Positions 1-9,119 of a stretch of 64,000 nt of DNA are shown here, piece by piece; the first letter of the stretch is position 1; every line of letters begins with the position of its first letter. Below the pieces are notes generated by a model, which worked only from the letters and a program-made list of their open reading frames with translations, ran no database searches and had not been told where the DNA came from. Origin of the DNA: Halorubrum salipaludis (GTDB lineage: Archaea; Halobacteriota; Halobacteria; Halobacteriales; Haloferacaceae); contig NZ_NSKC01000001.1 of the NCBI RefSeq assembly GCF_002286985.1, forward strand, positions 372,001 to 436,000. The letters run 5' to 3'. A program made the translations under genes and the position numbers.

Positions 1-1
1 G

Positions 2-1321
2 GCGATCGACCGGGCGGCGGCGCTCGTCCGAACGGCGGCGTCGGCGCCGCCGGAACGCCGGGGACGGTGTCTGGACCGCGCGCTCGATGCGACGATCGCC
101 GGAACGACCGACCGGCTCGCCGCCTTCGTCGGCGAGGTCCGCGGTCCCGTCTCGGCGCTGTACGCCTTCGGGGTACTGCTTCCGCTCGCGCTCATCGCCC
201 TCCTGCCGGCGGCCGCCGCGGCCGGTGTCCCGATCGGTCCCGGCGTCGTCGCGGCGCTGTACCTCGGGGTGCTCCCGGCGGGGTTGCTCGCGGCGTCGGC
301 GTGGCTGCTCTCCCGCCGTCCGGTCGCGTTCGCGCCGCCGAACATCGACGGAGACCACCCGAATGTTCCGGAGCGGAGAGTTCACGCCGCAGGCGCCGGA
401 CTGGGGACCGGGGCCGTCGCCGCCGCCGTCGCGGCGCGGTTCGTCGCCGGGTGGGCCGCGCCGGTCGCGGGAATCGGAGTCGGCGCCGGCGTCGCGCTGC
501 TCGTCGCCGTCCGACACCGCAGAGCCGTGCTGTCGAACGTCCGCGACGTCGAGCGCACCCTTCCCGATGCGATGACGGTGATCGGCGGCGACGTGGCCGA
601 GGGCGTCGCCGTCGAGACGGCGATCGCGAACGCCGGCGAGCGGCTCGACGGCGCCACCGGGGAGCTGTTCGAACTCGCCGGGCGCCGGAGCGACACGCTC
701 CGCGTCGGCGTCCGCGAGGCGTTCCTCGGGCGTGGCGGGCCGGCGGTTCCGGTGCCGTCGCCGCGGGTGCGAGGCGCCGTCGCGCTGCTCTCCGTCGCCG
801 CGCGAGAGGGGCGGCCGGCGGGCGACGTGCTGCTCGAGCTCGCCGACCAGCTGGAGGACCTCCGCGAGCTCGAGGGCGACGCGCGGCGACAGCTCGCGAC
901 CGTGACGGGGACGCTGACGAACACCGCGGCGGTGTTCGCGCCGCTCGTCGGCGGGGCGACGGTCGCGCTCGCCACCGGCATCGACGCGGTCGACGCCGGG
1001 GGGCTCGGCGCCGGAGCGACCGCCGGTGCGGACGCGCTCGGCGTCGGCGGTGTCGGCGACACCGGCGCTTCCAGCGCCGGGACCGCCGGAACAGCCACGG
1101 AATCGTCATCGGGATCGGCCGGCGGAGCGCTCTCGATACCGGTGCTCGGCCGGATCGTCGGCGCGTACGTGCTGATCCTCGCGGCGCTGCTCACCGCGTT
1201 GGCGACCGGCCTCGAACGCGGGTTCGACCGGACGCTCGTCGCCTATCGGGTCGGGATCGCGCTCCCCACTGCGACCGCGACCTACCTCGTCGCGTTCCTC
1301 GGTGCGGGAGCGCTGCTGTAG
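2..1321 (+). CDS. TadC-like pilus assembly inner-membrane protein (type II secretion F family), 5' end outside window
   Basis: The frame is open from the first bases, so the start lies upstream; 439 residues are visible. Hydrophobic segments lie near the N-terminus of the visible part, after the Pro-Asn-rich linker, and at the C-terminus, with cytoplasmic helical stretches such as VERTLPDAMTVIGGDVAEG and ELADQLEDLRELEGDARRQL. This alternation of paired membrane helices with an amphipathic cytoplasmic domain is typical of GspF/TadC platform proteins, which couple the secretion ATPase to pilin extraction from the membrane. The pilin-like genes that follow support this role. A TadA-type ATPase is expected just upstream of the window (inference). 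A Gly/Ala/Ser-rich low-complexity stretch precedes the last two helices. Confidence 0.75.
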   Translation, partial: AIDRAAALVRTAASAPPERRGRCLDRALDATIAGTTDRLAAFVGEVRGPVSALYAFGVLLPLALIALLPAAAAAGVPIGPGVVAALYLGVLPAGLLAASAWLLSRRPVAFAPPNIDGDHPNVPERRVHAAGAGLGTGAVAAAVAARFVAGWAAPVAGIGVGAGVALLVAVRHRRAVLSNVRDVERTLPDAMTVIGGDVAEGVAVETAIANAGERLDGATGELFELAGRRSDTLRVGVREAFLGRGGPAVPVPSPRVRGAVALLSVAAREGRPAGDVLLELADQLEDLRELEGDARRQLATVTGTLTNTAAVFAPLVGGATVALATGIDAVDAGGLGAGATAGADALGVGGVGDTGASSAGTAGTATESSSGSAGGALSIPVLGRIVGAYVLILAALLTALATGLERGFDRTLVAYRVGIALPTATATYLVAFLGAGALL

Positions 1322-1360
1322 CGAGGCGAGGGGGATCTCCGACCGTCTCTCGGGGCGATC

Positions 1361-1367
1361 CTTTAAG
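1361..1367 (+). promoter_or_regulatory. TATA-like box for the pilin-like gene set
   Basis: CTTTAAG is centred about 28 nt before the GTG at 1392, the usual spacing for a leaderless haloarchaeal transcript. It suggests that the four genes at 1392-6334 can be transcribed separately from tadC. Confidence 0.55.
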
Positions 1368-1391
1368 TGCGAAGCCGCGGCCAGCCGCCCC

Positions 1392-1880
1392 GTGTTCGAG
1401 ACCCACCTCGACGCCACGTACGCGTGGCTCGGCCTGGCGCTGGTGAGCGTCGCGACCGTCGGCGTCGCCGCCGCGCTCCCGGCCTCTCCACCGCCGGACG
1501 CGAGCGGCGTCGCCCACACGATCGACTCGGTCGCCGACGGCGAGCATCCCGCGACGGCGGAGCACGGACTGGCCGCGGACCGCATTCGCCTCACGAGCCG
1601 ATCGGTCGCGCTCGACGGCGGCGGCGGAACCGCGCGGGCGGCGCTCCGAGCGCCGCGGATAACTCCCGTGCCGACCCCTCGGGGCGGGACCGCCGACGCC
1701 GGCGGGCTCCGCCGAGTGCTCGGCGGGGTTCCGGCGGACGCGGCGTTCGACGATCCCGAGACGTTCGAAGCCGCCGCCGAGCGCGCCCGGTCGGGAGACC
1801 GCGAGTGGCGCCCGGCTCCGGATCGGCTGACGGTGAGACGCGTTCACTACGGAGGGGTCCATGTCACGCTCGTCGGGTGA
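1392..1880 (+). CDS. Pilin-like membrane-anchored protein (haloarchaeal DUF7283-type)
   Basis: This 162-residue protein starts with one membrane helix (AWLGLALVSVATVGVAAAL) preceded by a short cytoplasmic segment, followed by an extracytoplasmic Ala/Arg/Gly-rich domain. The GTG at 1392 is chosen because the TATA-like box at 1361-1367 lies 28 nt upstream; longer in-frame extensions would begin before the expected transcription start. The 3' end overlaps the next gene by 20 nt. Position directly after TadC and before three more single-helix proteins indicates a minor pilin or pilus-assembly accessory protein. The DUF number is from memory; the molecular role is unknown. Confidence 0.65.
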   Translation: MFETHLDATYAWLGLALVSVATVGVAAALPASPPPDASGVAHTIDSVADGEHPATAEHGLAADRIRLTSRSVALDGGGGTARAALRAPRITPVPTPRGGTADAGGLRRVLGGVPADAAFDDPETFEAAAERARSGDREWRPAPDRLTVRRVHYGGVHVTLVG

Positions 1881-2295
1881 GGAGTTCCTCCGCGGCGAGG
1901 GGAGCGAGAGCCGCGCGGCGGTCGAGCCGATCGCCGCCCTCGTCGCCGTGCTCGCCGTCGGCGCGGCGCTCGGGCTGTACGCGGCCGCGCTCGACGACGC
2001 GGCGCCGGACCGGGAGCGCCCGATCGCCGAAGCGACGCTCGATCGGGTCGAGCCGGCGGTGACGACGGGCGGCGTCGTCGATCCGGAGCGGCTGGGAAGC
2101 CTCGACGCGCCCCGGTCCGGCGCGACCGTCGCGATCGAGGCCGACGGCGAGCGGTGGGCGGTCCGGTCCGGCGACGGCGCGCCGGAGGCGGCGAGCGCCC
2201 GAGACGCGGTCGCGGTCGCCGAGCGCCCGGTGACGGTCGAGGTCGGGCCGGGACGGAACGTCCGCGGAACGCTTCGGGCGGTGGTGGCCCGGTGA
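1861..2295 (+). CDS. Pilin-like protein (haloarchaeal DUF7285-type)
   Basis: This 144-residue protein has an N-terminal segment RAAVEPIAALVAVLAVGAAL, a charged patch followed by a hydrophobic helix, resembling the N-terminus of type IV pilins and Tad minor pilins. The soluble part is small and acidic. It overlaps the preceding gene by 20 nt and the following GTG by 4 nt (GTGA), so the set is translationally coupled. A structural or scaffold role in a Tad-like pilus is inferred from context; no catalytic motif is visible. Confidence 0.65.
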   Translation: MSRSSGEEFLRGEGSESRAAVEPIAALVAVLAVGAALGLYAAALDDAAPDRERPIAEATLDRVEPAVTTGGVVDPERLGSLDAPRSGATVAIEADGERWAVRSGDGAPEAASARDAVAVAERPVTVEVGPGRNVRGTLRAVVAR

Positions 2296-3020
2296 CTAGC
2301 ACCGTGCTCGACGTGACGGTGCTGCTCCTCTGCGTCTCAGCGAGCGTCGTCGCGCTCGGTGCGGCCGGTGACGACCGCGCGGCGGCGGGAACCGAGGCCG
2401 CCGAGGTCGCCGATCTGGTCGCGACGGAGACGGTGACGGTGACGTACGCGTCGACCGAGGCGCCGAACGGGATCCGGACGGTCCACGCGACCCGCGCCGA
2501 GCTGTTGGGACTGGTAGCGGCCGGAGGCGGACGGGACGGTGAGGGACACGCCGCGAGAGCAGCGTTCGAGTCCGAAACGCTGGCGGCCGTCGAACGCGGT
2601 ATCGGACCGCGGACGCGGATCGACGCGGAGGTCCGGGAGCCGAATCGGGACGCGAATGAGAGCGGCGGCGGAGCGGAGGAACTCCCGTCGGACGCCGCGG
2701 CCGGAGCGCCGCGCCGGAATCCGAACGAATCCGCGCTGCCGGCCGGACCCGGAGCGTGGGAGGTCGGTTCGGACGGAATCGGTCGAGATCCGGCCGGAGC
2801 GGCCGGCACTGGCGTTCCGTGGCGGCTCGATCGGGAGGACGACGGCGACGAGAGCTCCGAAGCGGAGGGGCGGGGGACCGGGGCCGAGCCCCCGGAGCCG
2901 ATCGCCGTCGGGAGCGAGCCGCCGCGGGGCGCCGACGTCACCGTCGCCGTGATCACGCATCCGGGGCCGAACGGCTCGGATTCGACCGGAACGGTCAGGA
3001 TCGTGGTCAGGAGGTGGTGA
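2292..3020 (+). CDS. Pilus-cluster exported protein (haloarchaeal DUF7284-type)
   Basis: The GTG at 2292 overlaps the preceding TGA (GTGA), giving 242 residues. A hydrophobic N-terminal segment (LDVTVLLLCVSASVVALGAA) acts as signal or anchor. The middle (residues about 110-200) is low-complexity and rich in Asn, Glu, Gly and Pro, and the C-terminus returns to beta-type sequence (DVTVAVITHPG, TVRIVVRRW). It belongs to the tightly packed four-gene set after tadC. Function beyond pilus assembly is unknown. Confidence 0.65.
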   Translation: MTSTVLDVTVLLLCVSASVVALGAAGDDRAAAGTEAAEVADLVATETVTVTYASTEAPNGIRTVHATRAELLGLVAAGGGRDGEGHAARAAFESETLAAVERGIGPRTRIDAEVREPNRDANESGGGAEELPSDAAAGAPRRNPNESALPAGPGAWEVGSDGIGRDPAGAAGTGVPWRLDREDDGDESSEAEGRGTGAEPPEPIAVGSEPPRGADVTVAVITHPGPNGSDSTGTVRIVVRRW

Positions 3021-3022
3021 GC

Positions 3023-6000
3023 GTGCGAGACCGGTCGCCGACCGGAGCCGCGCCAGACTGCGGATCGCGGTGTCGATCCTTCACCGTCGACGAGCGCGCT
3101 CGGGTCCCGTTCGCGCTGATCGGCGTGCTCCTGCTGGTGACGAGTTCGACGTACGCCGCGGGGATCGCCGATCAGGGGCTCGTCGGCGAAGACCGGAGCG
3201 TGGAGCGCGCCGTCGAGCGGGTTGACGCCGATTCGACCGCCGCGCTCAGGGCCGCGGCGCGTCGGGCGGCGCACGACGCCGCCGCGGAGCCGGTGACGCG
3301 GGCACCGACCGAGACGGCCAGCGATCCGGGAGGCGGACACGCCGCGACCGCGGTCAGAGACGAGTCCGCCTTCGAAGACGCGTTCCGGATCCGACTCGCC
3401 ATCGCCGGCGCCGAAGCGCTGTCGGCCGTCGACGCCGATGTCGGCGGCGTGACGGCGACGGCGTCGCTCCCGGCGGTGGACGACCCGAGCGAGCTGGCGG
3501 CGGCGCGCGACCGGGTCCGCGTCGAGCCCGCCGCGAACGGAACGGCGACGCGCGTGACGTTCGAGGGGGTGGACACGACCGCGACGCGGAACGGACGCAC
3601 GGTCGTGGAGCGAACGGAGGACCGGACGGTGGTGGTGGCCGTGCCGACGCTCGCGGCGCACGAGCGGACGGAGCGGTTCGAGGACCGGCTCGGTCGGGGA
3701 CCGACCGAGGGACCGGGGCTGGGCCGCCAGCTCACCGCGAGCCTCTACCCGATGACGTGGGCACGGGGGTACGCCCAGTACGCCGGCGCACCGGTCGAGA
3801 ACGTCCTCGCGAACCGCCACGTGGAGCTGTCGACCAACGCGGGGATCGTCCGGACGCAGCGGGACGTGTTCGGCGCGAGCGACCCGAACGCGCGCGGCGG
3901 AGTGGCACGCGCGACGGCGCAGACCGGAGCCACGGACCTGCTCGAACCGACCGGTGTCGACGAGGGGTCGTGGACGAAGGCCGTGCTCGACGCGCCGACG
4001 CCGGGGGAGGCGGACGGCCCGGACGAAAGGGATGGTCCGGACGAAAGAGATAGTCCGGACGAAGGAAACGGTCCGGGCGGCCGAGCGAGCGAGGACGCCG
4101 CGTTCCGAGACGAGGGCCCGACGGAGGAGCAAACGCCGGTCCCGATCGGCCGTGCGGCCGACGAGGGAGCGACGCGCGTCTACGACGATCTGGACGCGAT
4201 CCTCGAGGACGCGTACCGAGTCGAGGCGAGCGTCGAGACCTCGACGACGCGGATCCACGACGGCGGGCGCCCGACGCCCCCGACGCCCGCTCCTTCGGAG
4301 TTCACCACCACCGGCGACTGGGAGCGCGTCGACCTGACGCGGACGGAGCGGTCACCGGTCGTCAGCGGGTCCGGCGTGCCTGAGGGCGTTCCGTCCGGGA
4401 CGGTCGATCCCGGTGAGCGCGTCTCGTTCGGCGGCGCGACACGCGAGGCGACCGTCGAGCGCGTCGCGGTCGCGGAGTGGGAGCGGGTGTTCGTCGAGCG
4501 GGGGCCGAACGGGAGCGTCGTCGACGAACGGGTCCTCCGGACGACCACGCGCGACGCGGTGACCGACCGCTACCGGGTGCGGCTGTCGGTGTCGGGGGAG
4601 CACGCGCCGACCGACGAGGCGCCCGACCGAGCCGCCGCGACGTTCGGCGCGGGCGACGCGGCCGACGGCCCCGACCTGCGCGACGCGCCGCCGGCCGCTC
4701 GGAGCGATCTGGGCGTCGACACCGAGGGCGGCGTCGACCGGATCGCCGCGGACGCGGTCGGCGGCGGCGACGTTCGCGAGTCGACGACCGTCGTGGGGTC
4801 CCGCTCGTCCGGCGATCGAGACGCCGTCGCGGCCGACGTGGCCGCGCTCGCGAGCGACGTGCGCGACATCGAGACCGAGGCGTCGATGGAGGATGCCGCA
4901 GTCGGCGAGGCGGAACCGTACGTCGACCTCGCGGACGCGATCCGCGATCGGCGCGCGGAACTCGTCGACGCACCGCGGACGTACGACGGTGCCGTCGATC
5001 GGGCCGGCACCGCCGCCCGTGCCGCGTACCTCGACGCCGTGATCGACGAACTCGAAGGGGCCGCAGACGACCGTGAGCGCGCGACCGACGGATTCCTCGA
5101 CCGCGTGAACGGCGCGTTCGATGGGCCAGACGTGGGCGACGCGCTCGCCAGTCGCGAGGCCGCTCGCGACTCCGGGACGTACGCGGTCGGCGAGGACGGC
5201 CCCGGCGGCGAAGTGACGTTCGCGCCGAACGGCTCCCCGGGGTACCTCCCGCGGACGACCGTCGACGGCGAGACCGTCGACGGGGTGGACGGAACGACGA
5301 CCCGCCCGCTCGCGGTCCGGAACGTGAACTACGTCACCGTGCCGTACGGCGAGGTGTCCAGCGGCGTCGTCGATCGGATCCTCGGCACCGAAGACACGGT
5401 GCGGGTCGGCACCGCCGGTCGGTCGCTCCTGGTGGCGAACGACGCGCTGGGGGCCGGCGACGATCCGGACCTGCGGGCGGACCGAGACGCGCTCGCCCGA
5501 CAGGTGAGTGGATCGCTGGACGAGGTCGACCGGGAGCTCCGATCGACGCTCCGCGTCCGGACTTCGCTGTCGCGCGACGAGCGACGCAGGGCGCTCGACG
5601 AGGCCGCCGCGAGCTACGGCTCGACCGGCGAACGCGCGGTCGCCGTCGGGAACGGGTCCTATCCCGATCGAGTCGCCGCCGAGGCCGCGGCCGTCGGGTC
5701 GCTGTCGCGGGCGACCGAGGAGGCGCTCGCCGCGAACCTGCGCGTCGCGACCCGGTCGGCGGCCGGGCGGGACGCGGTACGGGTTCCGACCCGGTTCGTC
5801 GACGAGACGACGAGCGGCGCGCGAGTGCTGCTCAGAGACCGGATGGAGAAGGCGATCGAGAGGGAGGCGGCGCGGGCGGGCGAGAAGGCCGCCGGGAGAG
5901 CGAGCGAGAAGGCGGTCGAGGAGCTGGGCGAGAAGTGGTCGCTGAAGCCCGCCCGAACGGTCGGCGCGGGGCTCCCGGTCGCGCCCGTGCCGGGGTACTG

Positions 6001-6334
6001 GGTGACGACGGTGAACGCCTGGCGCGTGCAGGTCCGGGGGGAGTATCCGCGGTTCGCGCTACGGGCCGACATCGGCGCGCCCGGAGAGCGCTTCGCGTAC
6101 GTCCGGAGCGAGGGCGACGTGACCGTCGGCGTCGGCGGGGAGACAGTGCGGCTGGGCGAGACCGAACCGGTGGCGTTCGAGACCGAGACGGTGGTCGCCG
6201 TCGCGGTCCCGGCCGGACCGCCCGGCGTCGGCGACGTGGACGGGACCCGCGACGAGCGGTCCGGCGGCTGGCCGTGCCCCGGTGCGATGGGGGAAGCGAC
6301 CGCGGGCGGCGAGGGCGAGTGTCGAGAATCGTGA
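3023..6334 (+). CDS. Giant exported pilus-cluster protein (haloarchaeal DUF7286-type)
   Basis: This 1103-residue protein is the largest of the pilus set. A Shine-Dalgarno GGAGGTG at 3010-3016 lies 6 nt before the GTG at 3023, which decides the start. One hydrophobic helix follows (PFALIGVLLLVTSSTYAAGI), then an extracytoplasmic body with long Asp/Glu/Arg/Ala-rich helices. Residues about 333-352 contain a three-times repeated PDERDG-like unit (4018-4065). Late helices are Lys/Glu-rich (EKAIEREAARAGEKAAGRAS) and a short hydrophobic VPGYWVTTVNAW segment precedes the C-terminal beta-rich domain. Proteins of this kind accompany haloarchaeal Tad-like systems; whether it is a tip, scaffold or adhesin is not known. 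Confidence 0.65.
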   Translation: MRDRSPTGAAPDCGSRCRSFTVDERARVPFALIGVLLLVTSSTYAAGIADQGLVGEDRSVERAVERVDADSTAALRAAARRAAHDAAAEPVTRAPTETASDPGGGHAATAVRDESAFEDAFRIRLAIAGAEALSAVDADVGGVTATASLPAVDDPSELAAARDRVRVEPAANGTATRVTFEGVDTTATRNGRTVVERTEDRTVVVAVPTLAAHERTERFEDRLGRGPTEGPGLGRQLTASLYPMTWARGYAQYAGAPVENVLANRHVELSTNAGIVRTQRDVFGASDPNARGGVARATAQTGATDLLEPTGVDEGSWTKAVLDAPTPGEADGPDERDGPDERDSPDEGNGPGGRASEDAAFRDEGPTEEQTPVPIGRAADEGATRVYDDLDAILEDAYRVEASVETSTTRIHDGGRPTPPTPAPSEFTTTGDWERVDLTRTERSPVVSGSGVPEGVPSGTVDPGERVSFGGATREATVERVAVAEWERVFVERGPNGSVVDERVLRTTTRDAVTDRYRVRLSVSGEHAPTDEAPDRAAATFGAGDAADGPDLRDAPPAARSDLGVDTEGGVDRIAADAVGGGDVRESTTVVGSRSSGDRDAVAADVAALASDVRDIETEASMEDAAVGEAEPYVDLADAIRDRRAELVDAPRTYDGAVDRAGTAARAAYLDAVIDELEGAADDRERATDGFLDRVNGAFDGPDVGDALASREAARDSGTYAVGEDGPGGEVTFAPNGSPGYLPRTTVDGETVDGVDGTTTRPLAVRNVNYVTVPYGEVSSGVVDRILGTEDTVRVGTAGRSLLVANDALGAGDDPDLRADRDALARQVSGSLDEVDRELRSTLRVRTSLSRDERRRALDEAAASYGSTGERAVAVGNGSYPDRVAAEAAAVGSLSRATEEALAANLRVATRSAAGRDAVRVPTRFVDETTSGARVLLRDRMEKAIEREAARAGEKAAGRASEKAVEELGEKWSLKPARTVGAGLPVAPVPGYWVTTVNAWRVQVRGEYPRFALRADIGAPGERFAYVRSEGDVTVGVGGETVRLGETEPVAFETETVVAVAVPAGPPGVGDVDGTRDERSGGWPCPGAMGEATAGGEGECRES

Positions 6335-6376
6335 CCCGACCGCAGCCGTTTTGAGACGCCGCGACCGAGGGCGACC

Positions 6377-6826
6377 ATGTTTCACGAGGTCGTCGCCGAC
6401 GGCGCGACGGGAGCCGAACGCGACGCGGACGAGGTGACCGCGGCGGCGCTGCTGGCGTCGTTCGACGCGCTGGTGAGCGAGGCGCTCGCCGAGGTCGGAC
6501 GAGATCGGATCACCGAGGAGACCGGGGTCGACGGCGCCGTCCTCGACGCCGTCGCCGACGGCAACGCAGCGGGGATCCGGCTCGAGGACGGGGCCGCGAT
6601 CGTCGCCGTCCCGACCGACCGCGGCGGCGACGCCGTCGTCGCCGAGGTCCGCGACCACCTGCTGATGGGGATGGCGACCGCGGTGCTCGACGTCGACGCG
6701 ATCGCCGCCGCGATCGACGCGGACCTCACGGGACAGGAGGTCCAGCAGGCCCTGGAGGGGCGCGCGCCGATGACGCTCGGCCAGCTCGCGGAGATCATGG
6801 CGGTCATCGAGCGGCGGAAACCATGA
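6377..6826 (+). CDS. Conserved haloarchaeal protein (DUF5791-type)
   Basis: This 149-residue acidic, soluble protein has no signal peptide or membrane segment. Its first residues (MFHEVVADG) and the C-terminal MTLGQLAEIMAVIERRK look like a conserved haloarchaeal family that I recall as DUF5791. A T-rich box (CGTTTTGAG, about 6345-6353) lies roughly 27 nt before the ATG. The stop overlaps the next start by 4 nt (ATGA), so it is co-translated with the SDR-like gene. Function unknown. Confidence 0.7.
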   Translation: MFHEVVADGATGAERDADEVTAAALLASFDALVSEALAEVGRDRITEETGVDGAVLDAVADGNAAGIRLEDGAAIVAVPTDRGGDAVVAEVRDHLLMGMATAVLDVDAIAAAIDADLTGQEVQQALEGRAPMTLGQLAEIMAVIERRKP

Positions 6827-7740
6827 GGGTCGTCGTCGTCGGCTGCGGTTACGTCGGCCTCGAACTCGCCCGCCAGCTCGCCGAGCGCGGCCACGACGTG
6901 ACGGGAGTGCGGCGGTCCGACGCGGGACTGGACGCGATCGAGTCGGTCGGGGAAGGGATCTCTGACGGCAAGGTGGACGCGGTCCGCGCGGACGCGACGG
7001 AGCCGGCGTCGCTCGACGCGCTCCCCGACGCGGACGCGGTCGTGTTCGCGGCCAGCTCCGGCGGCCGCGGCGCCGCGGCCGCCCGCGAGGTGTACGTCGA
7101 CGGGCTCCGGAACGTGATCGAGGCGTACGGCTCGCGGACGGCGACGCCGGACAGGCTCGTCTACACCTCGTCGACGGGCGTGTACGGCGACCACGACGGC
7201 GCGTGGGTCGACGAGGAGACGCCGATCGAGCCCACGACCGAGAAGACCCGCGTCCTCGCCGAGGCGGAGCGGACCGCGCTGGAGACGGCGGCGGAGTTCG
7301 GGATCGACGGGACGGTCGCGCGCTTCGCAGGGCTGTACGGCCCGGATCGCTACCGACTCGACCGCTACCTGGCGGGCCCGGTCACGGCCGGCTATCTCAA
7401 CATGGTCCACCGCGACGACGCCGCCGGGGCGGTGCGGTACCTCCTCGAAGCCGACCGCGCCCGCAGCGAGGCCGTTCTCGTCGTTGACGACGAGCCGGTC
7501 GATAAGCACGCGTTCGCCGACTGGCTGGCCGACGCATGCGGCGTGCCGCGTCCGGAGAAGCGGTCGAAGGCCGACCGGATCGCGGCCGGCGACCTCTCCG
7601 CGGCGGCCGAACGCCGGATCCGGACCAGCAAGCGCTGCTCGAACGACCGCCTGCGGGCGCTCGGCTACGCGTTCGCCTACCCGACCTTTCGCGAGGGGTA
7701 TCGCGACGCAGTGCGGGCGTTTCGGGCGACGAGCGAGTGA
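6823..7740 (+). CDS. NAD(P)-binding extended SDR / epimerase-like protein
   Basis: This 305-residue protein begins with a Rossmann fold nucleotide motif (GCGYVGLELARQLAERG). It has the SDR strand-4 segment with Thr-Ser-Ser (YTSSTGVYGDHDG) and a substrate-binding part with FAGLYGPDRYRLDRYLAG and a C-terminal YAFAYPTFREGYRDAV, as in nucleoside-diphosphate-sugar epimerase-like proteins. The helix that should carry YxxxK reads PTTEKTRVLAEAERTA and lacks the Tyr in the expected place, so it is an atypical SDR. It overlaps the preceding small gene (ATGA). Substrate unknown. Confidence 0.8.
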   Translation: MRVVVVGCGYVGLELARQLAERGHDVTGVRRSDAGLDAIESVGEGISDGKVDAVRADATEPASLDALPDADAVVFAASSGGRGAAAAREVYVDGLRNVIEAYGSRTATPDRLVYTSSTGVYGDHDGAWVDEETPIEPTTEKTRVLAEAERTALETAAEFGIDGTVARFAGLYGPDRYRLDRYLAGPVTAGYLNMVHRDDAAGAVRYLLEADRARSEAVLVVDDEPVDKHAFADWLADACGVPRPEKRSKADRIAAGDLSAAAERRIRTSKRCSNDRLRALGYAFAYPTFREGYRDAVRAFRATSE

Positions 7741-7845
7741 GGTCGCCGCCGATCCGGATCGGTCGGGAGATGTCCGACGCGTCGTTGTCGCCGGGACGGA
7801 ACGGTAACGAACCTTGATGTACCGGGAGCGAGTCGACCGGCACGT

Positions 7846-9021
7846 ATGTGGTCCCTGAGCGTGGCCGACGACCGGCTCTCGCAGGCCGAGGCGCTGGCCC
7901 GGGAGAATCCGGAGCTCGCCGTCGTGGCCGCGATCGTCGCGCTGGTCGCGGCCGTCGGCGCGTACGTGCTGTTCCGCGCGCGCAGGACGCCCGGCGTCAG
8001 GTTCCGACGGCTGCTGGCCGACCGCGACGAGATCGCGGTGTTGATGCACCCGAACCCGGACCCGGACGCGATGTCGGCGGCGCTCGGCGTCGCCTCGCTC
8101 GCGGAGCAGCTCGACGTCGAGGCGACGGTCCAGTACCCGGGGCAGATCCGCCACCAGGAGAACCGGGCGTTCCGCACGGTGCTCGACCTGGAGCTGGACC
8201 CGATCGAACACGTGACGGATCTGGCCGCCGAGTCGGTCGTGCTCGTCGACCACAACGAGCCGCGGGGGTTCGCCGGCGCCGACGGCGTGCTCCCGCTTGC
8301 GGTCATCGACCACCACCCCGGCGACGGCGCCGGGGAGGCGTTCACCGACGTGCGGACCGACTACGGCGCGACCGCCTCGGTGGTCGCGGAGTACTTCCAG
8401 CAGAACGACGCCACGCCGGTCCCACCGGACAAGCACGCGAGCGAGACGGACAGCGACCTCACGCTTCCGACCGACACGGCGACCGGGCTCTTGTACGGGA
8501 TCCTCACCGACACCAAACACCTCACCGTCGGCGCGAGCGAGCCCGACTTCGCGGCCGCGGCGTACGTCTACCCCGGCGTCGACCAGGACCGGCTCGACCG
8601 GATCGCCAACCCCGCGGTCGACGCGGAGGTGTTGGAGGTGAAGGCGCGGGCCATCGCCGGCCGTCGGGTCGAGGGGTCGTTCGCGGTGGCCGACGTGGGC
8701 GGCGTGAACAACGTCGACGCGATCCCCCAAGCGGCCGACGAGCTGATCCAGCTGGAGGGGGTCAGCGCCGTTGTGGTGATCGGGGAGCGCGACGGGACGA
8801 TCCACCTCTCCGGTCGGTCGCGGGACGACCGCGTCCACATGGGCAACGCCATCGACGCCGTCCTCTCCGACCGCGACAACGGCAACGGCGGCGGCCACTC
8901 GCGCATGGGGGGCGGGACGATCGGTCCGACGATCGACCCGACCGGCGAGGAGGGACCGGAGAGCGTGGACCGCGACGCGCTCGCCGACGACCTGTTCAGC
9001 GCGATGGCGGGCGACGTGTGA
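7846..9021 (+). CDS. Membrane-anchored DHH-DHHA1 phosphoesterase
   Basis: This 391-residue protein has one N-terminal membrane helix (residues about 25-46), then a DHH domain with motifs HPNPDPDAM, LVDHNEP and IDHHPGD and the metal-ligand segment GILTDTKH, and a C-terminal DHHA1 domain ending in the substrate-binding GGGHSRMGGG. The family (NrnA/GdpP-type) hydrolyses short oligonucleotides, pAp or cyclic dinucleotides using Mn2+. Membrane anchoring is unlike soluble NrnA and recalls GdpP, so degradation of c-di-AMP, which haloarchaea make with DacZ, is a plausible role; this is inference. No PAS or GGDEF domain is present. The stop lies in a short tandem duplication. Confidence 0.85.
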   Translation: MWSLSVADDRLSQAEALARENPELAVVAAIVALVAAVGAYVLFRARRTPGVRFRRLLADRDEIAVLMHPNPDPDAMSAALGVASLAEQLDVEATVQYPGQIRHQENRAFRTVLDLELDPIEHVTDLAAESVVLVDHNEPRGFAGADGVLPLAVIDHHPGDGAGEAFTDVRTDYGATASVVAEYFQQNDATPVPPDKHASETDSDLTLPTDTATGLLYGILTDTKHLTVGASEPDFAAAAYVYPGVDQDRLDRIANPAVDAEVLEVKARAIAGRRVEGSFAVADVGGVNNVDAIPQAADELIQLEGVSAVVVIGERDGTIHLSGRSRDDRVHMGNAIDAVLSDRDNGNGGGHSRMGGGTIGPTIDPTGEEGPESVDRDALADDLFSAMAGDV

Positions 9022-9041
9022 CCGGCGGGCGACGTGTAACC
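9006..9041 (+). repeat. 18-bp tandem duplication spanning the stop of the DHH gene
   Basis: Two 18-nt units (9006-9023 and 9024-9041) differ at one base. The first contains the TGA stop, the second an in-frame TAA, and a partial third unit follows. Confidence 0.85.
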
Positions 9042-9090
9042 GGCGGGCAGCCGATCGGACAGGAGCGATCCGACGGATCGGCCACCGAAA

Positions 9091-9096
9091 GTTAAG
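9091..9096 (+). promoter_or_regulatory. TATA-like box of the 48-residue membrane protein gene
   Basis: GTTAAG centred about 27 nt before the ATG at 9120, as for leaderless haloarchaeal genes. Confidence 0.5.
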
Positions 9097-9119
9097 TCGA
9101 CGGCGGCGAAGCCACGGGT

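Noticed and set aside
1847-4258. 803-codon open frame on the minus strand opposite the pilus genes
   Set aside because: Arg/Pro/Ser-rich translation with no domains; it is the antisense shadow of GC3-rich coding frames on the plus strand.
6382-8898. 838-codon open frame antisense to the SDR and DHH genes
   Set aside because: It crosses three well-supported plus-strand genes and shows no family motif.
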